From JBDKVA01 sp039679375 (GTDB taxonomy: Bacteria; Bacillota; Clostridia; Acetivibrionales; DTU013), in contig JBDKVA010000185.1 of the NCBI GenBank assembly GCA_039679375.1, positions 1 to 16,206 on the forward strand: 16,206 nt of DNA, in the 5' to 3' direction. A program made the translations under genes and the position numbers. The notes under the pieces are model-generated. The model saw only the letters and a list, made by a program, of their open reading frames with translations. It did no database searches and was not told where the DNA came from. Positions 14,137-16,206 of the stretch are shown here, piece by piece (positions within the stretch are counted from its first letter, which is position 1; every line of letters starts with the position of its first letter).

Positions 14137-16128
14137 TTATTCTATTTTCGTTCCCTGGAAATAATGGGTGAGTATTTCATCATATTTAAGGCCGGCCTTA
14201 CCCATGCCGATCGCGCCCTCCTGGCTCATACCAACGGCATGTCCCCAGCCTTTCCCTGTAAATGTATAGGTCTCCGGCACAAAAGGGACTTTTTTTGTCC
14301 TGCCGTCCGACCCGAGTATGGTCATTTTATTGTTGGAACTATTCAAAGAACTGACTCCCGAAGCCGTGATGACCTTTTTACCTCCGAGCTGTGTTTTTTG
14401 AGGTGCGGTTGCATAGGGCAGAGTTATTTGAGAAGTAACCGGCGAATCACTGATTACAGGATATCCTACGGTTGCAGTCGATTGAACAGCCACGAGTCCT
14501 TCGGAATTCATTGGAGAGTTCAAAGTCTTTTTACCATCTGAACCCATTAATGTGACAGTATTACCGGAAGCGGCCAATGATACTGTGCCGGAAGCTGAAA
14601 TGATCTTTATACCATCATTTTTGATGGCATCGACGATTGTTGTGGACTCTGCCGATGCAGTATTCGTACCGGCTGACGCAGTTGCACCTGAAACAACAGC
14701 TTTGGCAGTATCCGCAGAGGCTTGCAGCGGTATTGCCGGAGTACCGGCCAGCGCAATGGTATAGACGTCGGCATCCGTTGCAATGGTGTAAAGCTGGCTG
14801 TCCAGACTAAAGAGCGTCCTGGTTTTTTCAAGTGAATAGACAGCCGGGTCATTCCTGTCCGTCCCCCTCACTGCCAGCTGGGTCACCCTTCCCGATTCAG
14901 ATGTTTGTGTTATTGTGATACCCAGAATATTGCCAAGCTGAGGAAGCTTTGATTTCACATCGGATGCACGAAGCGTTTTTGTCCAGGTATAAATCTTTTC
15001 ATATTTATCTTCCACGCTCACAAGATAGGGATAGGATGATCCCCACACGTTGCGCACATCCTCCGTCCGCCCCCCGCTGGACGCAAAATAGAATATATGT
15101 CCTGCCAATTCTCCGTTATAGGTGATTACTTTGTCGGTCACTTCATCGATTGCGCTATTGCATTGAGGCACTTCGCTGCTGTAGCCCTTGTAAACCTGGC
15201 AGCTTGTTGTCGCACAAACATCAAATCCGGTGGCTCCATGCTTTCCCATGTTGTTGATTGCGTACATTTTTGATGCAATCGCCTGGGCTTTGATGGCCTC
15301 AGCCGGTGATCTTCCTCCGATCTCGGCGGGGACATTTCCATAGAGGTATTCCCGCATGGAAACGACATTGATTACGGTCATATCGCTCGTTTCCAGCCTT
15401 CTGACCTCCAATGCGCCTCTATAGAGTTTTCCTCTTATGTTTAGAACAGGCGGGTTGTTTTCAGGTGCAGGCCGAAGCTGGAAATATGCAAGACTGCTGC
15501 CGAACATGCAGACCGGCTGGTATTGTGCATTGGTCAGGACGATTCTGTCAGCGGAAGGAGAAATTACCGTATAAACCATTTCGCCAAGCTTTGGAATCAG
15601 ATTGGGCAGATCAGTCTGGGCTGATGCTCCGTCTGCATAGGAGCCCGCCCACACCTGCCAGGCATCCGCATATGCGATATAAGCCCAAATACCCAGCTGA
15701 CGGTATGCAGCAGCCTGTGCGCCCGCCGTTGCCGCGTCCGGGTAGTCATTTCCTATTTTGATATGATATGGTCCGAATTTCATCTGTGATGCTGTCGAAG
15801 CATCTGACGGCTTTTCCGGATTGTATTCTTTCAGAGAATTTCCTTCATTATAATAATGCGCATCCTTTCGGACATATAACGCGGAAGGGCTGGATTCCCT
15901 GTATATTTCAACAAATATATTGTCTTTCGAAAATCCTATCTGCAAGCCTGCAGCAGCAGATACATCAAAAATAGACAAGGCCGTATTGGTGGAGGAGTCT
16001 TTATAATAAAGTCCCACCCTGACTGCAGCGGTTATCTGGTATGCATTCACGGGAATAGGTGCTGTAGTTGAAATGACAACTATAATAACAAACAGAGCAT
16101 AAATTTTTTTATAGTAAGTTTTCATCAT
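14137..16128 (-). CDS. Secreted SPOR + SpoIID/LytB-domain protein with an internal insertion
   Basis: An exported protein of the SpoIID family, whose sporulation member is a peptidoglycan lytic transglycosylase acting during engulfment. Numbering from the ATG at 16128 (663 residues): signal peptide 1-29 (core YALFVIIVVISTTAPIPVNA); SPOR-like peptidoglycan-binding segment about 115-172; SpoIID/LytB core about 225-450 with MREYLYGNVPAEIGG, where Glu269 aligns with the catalytic Glu, then AEAIKAQAIASKMYA, FDVCATTSCQVYKGY and FYFASSGGRTEDV; and the conserved end GWGHAVGMSQEGAIGMG. An Ala/Ser/Thr-rich insertion of about 150 residues (roughly 460-615) contains two related copies of about 27 residues. 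The long version is twice the usual SpoIID length, so this is a paralogue, not spoIID itself. The start is uncertain: AGAAGG lies inside the longer frame (16143), favouring 16128 or 16125. Confidence 0.88.
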   Translation of the reverse strand: MMKTYYKKIYALFVIIVVISTTAPIPVNAYQITAAVRVGLYYKDSSTNTALSIFDVSAAAGLQIGFSKDNIFVEIYRESSPSALYVRKDAHYYNEGNSLKEYNPEKPSDASTASQMKFGPYHIKIGNDYPDAATAGAQAAAYRQLGIWAYIAYADAWQVWAGSYADGASAQTDLPNLIPKLGEMVYTVISPSADRIVLTNAQYQPVCMFGSSLAYFQLRPAPENNPPVLNIRGKLYRGALEVRRLETSDMTVINVVSMREYLYGNVPAEIGGRSPAEAIKAQAIASKMYAINNMGKHGATGFDVCATTSCQVYKGYSSEVPQCNSAIDEVTDKVITYNGELAGHIFYFASSGGRTEDVRNVWGSSYPYLVSVEDKYEKIYTWTKTLRASDVKSKLPQLGNILGITITQTSESGRVTQLAVRGTDRNDPAVYSLEKTRTLFSLDSQLYTIATDADVYTIALAGTPAIPLQASADTAKAVVSGATASAGTNTASAESTTIVDAIKNDGIKIISASGTVSLAASGNTVTLMGSDGKKTLNSPMNSEGLVAVQSTATVGYPVISDSPVTSQITLPYATAPQKTQLGGKKVITASGVSSLNSSNNKMTILGSDGRTKKVPFVPETYTFTGKGWGHAVGMSQEGAIGMGKAGLKYDEILTHYFQGTKIE

Positions 16129-16174
16129 CATGTACCTTCTCATTTGTAAAAGTAATTAAAAATAGAATTTACCC

Positions 16175-16192
16175 ATTATATTTGTTCGACAC
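16175..16192 (-). promoter_or_regulatory. Possible -10 and Spo0A-like box upstream of the SpoIID-domain gene
   Basis: On the minus strand GTGTCGAACA (16192-16183) contains the Spo0A-box core TGTCGAA and is followed two bases later by TATAAT (16180-16175). The decamer is identical to the one upstream of dnaG (3510-3501). No good -35 is present at the expected spacing, which would suit an activator-dependent promoter, but the window ends 14 bases further on. Confidence 0.35.
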
Positions 16193-16206
16193 GATATGCC
16201 CTTCTT

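Noticed and set aside
13945..14541. 198-codon plus-strand open frame overlapping queA start and the SpoIID-domain gene
   Set aside because: It lies antisense to two well-supported genes and across the queA promoter, has no ribosome binding site, and its product looks like no protein family.
1..16206. CRISPR array, tRNA or rRNA genes, insertion sequences, prophage genes
   Set aside because: No regularly spaced direct repeats, no tRNA-like cloverleaf or rRNA sequence, and no transposase, integrase or phage gene was seen in the window.

Overview
The window reads as a chromosomal housekeeping segment from an anaerobic, endospore-forming Clostridia member, of the Acetivibrio/Ruminiclostridium (cluster III) kind. 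The reasons are the moderate-to-low GC, strong AGGAGG-type ribosome binding sites, a SpoIID/LytB-domain protein, a SCIFF six-cysteine peptide with its maturase, and the gene order queA-tgt-yajC-TIGR04086-scfA-scfB-secD-secF. The organism call is inference. Nearly every gene is on the minus strand, so transcription runs from high to low coordinates.

Right to left along transcription: (a) a secreted SPOR + SpoIID/LytB-domain protein (14137-16128); (b) a queA-tgt-yajC unit with a clear sigma-A promoter and a terminator after yajC, giving two queuosine tRNA-modification enzymes followed by a Sec translocon accessory subunit; (c) a four-helix membrane protein of the TIGR04086 type, preceded by a perfect 19-bp palindrome; (d) the SCIFF RiPP cassette, consisting of a 46-residue precursor scfA with its own promoter, an intercistronic hairpin, the radical SAM/SPASM maturase scfB, and an HD-domain phosphohydrolase whose ribosome binding site overlaps the scfB stop; (e) secD-secF with a near-consensus sigma-A promoter and a 4-bp overlap.

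Between secF and the next minus-strand gene lies a 790-bp pocket. It holds the only plus-strand gene, a small two-helix membrane protein interrupted by an in-frame TAG, plus a strong terminator and two further inverted repeats. Beyond it are an HD-GYP cyclic-di-GMP phosphodiesterase (4228-5265) with a bidirectional-type terminator, a small DUF6514-like protein with its own promoter and terminator, and the dnaG-rpoD macromolecular synthesis operon (primase plus primary sigma factor). A sequence matching the sigma-H consensus lies upstream of dnaG. After the rpoD terminator the window ends inside a gene whose N-terminus looks ferritin-like.

The most interesting content is the SCIFF cassette. 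It is a known but functionally unexplained RiPP, and here it sits between protein-secretion genes (yajC and secDF) with an HD hydrolase as third member. Other points of interest are the interrupted small membrane gene, a roughly 150-residue insertion with an internal repeat in the SpoIID-domain protein, and sporulation-type promoter motifs.
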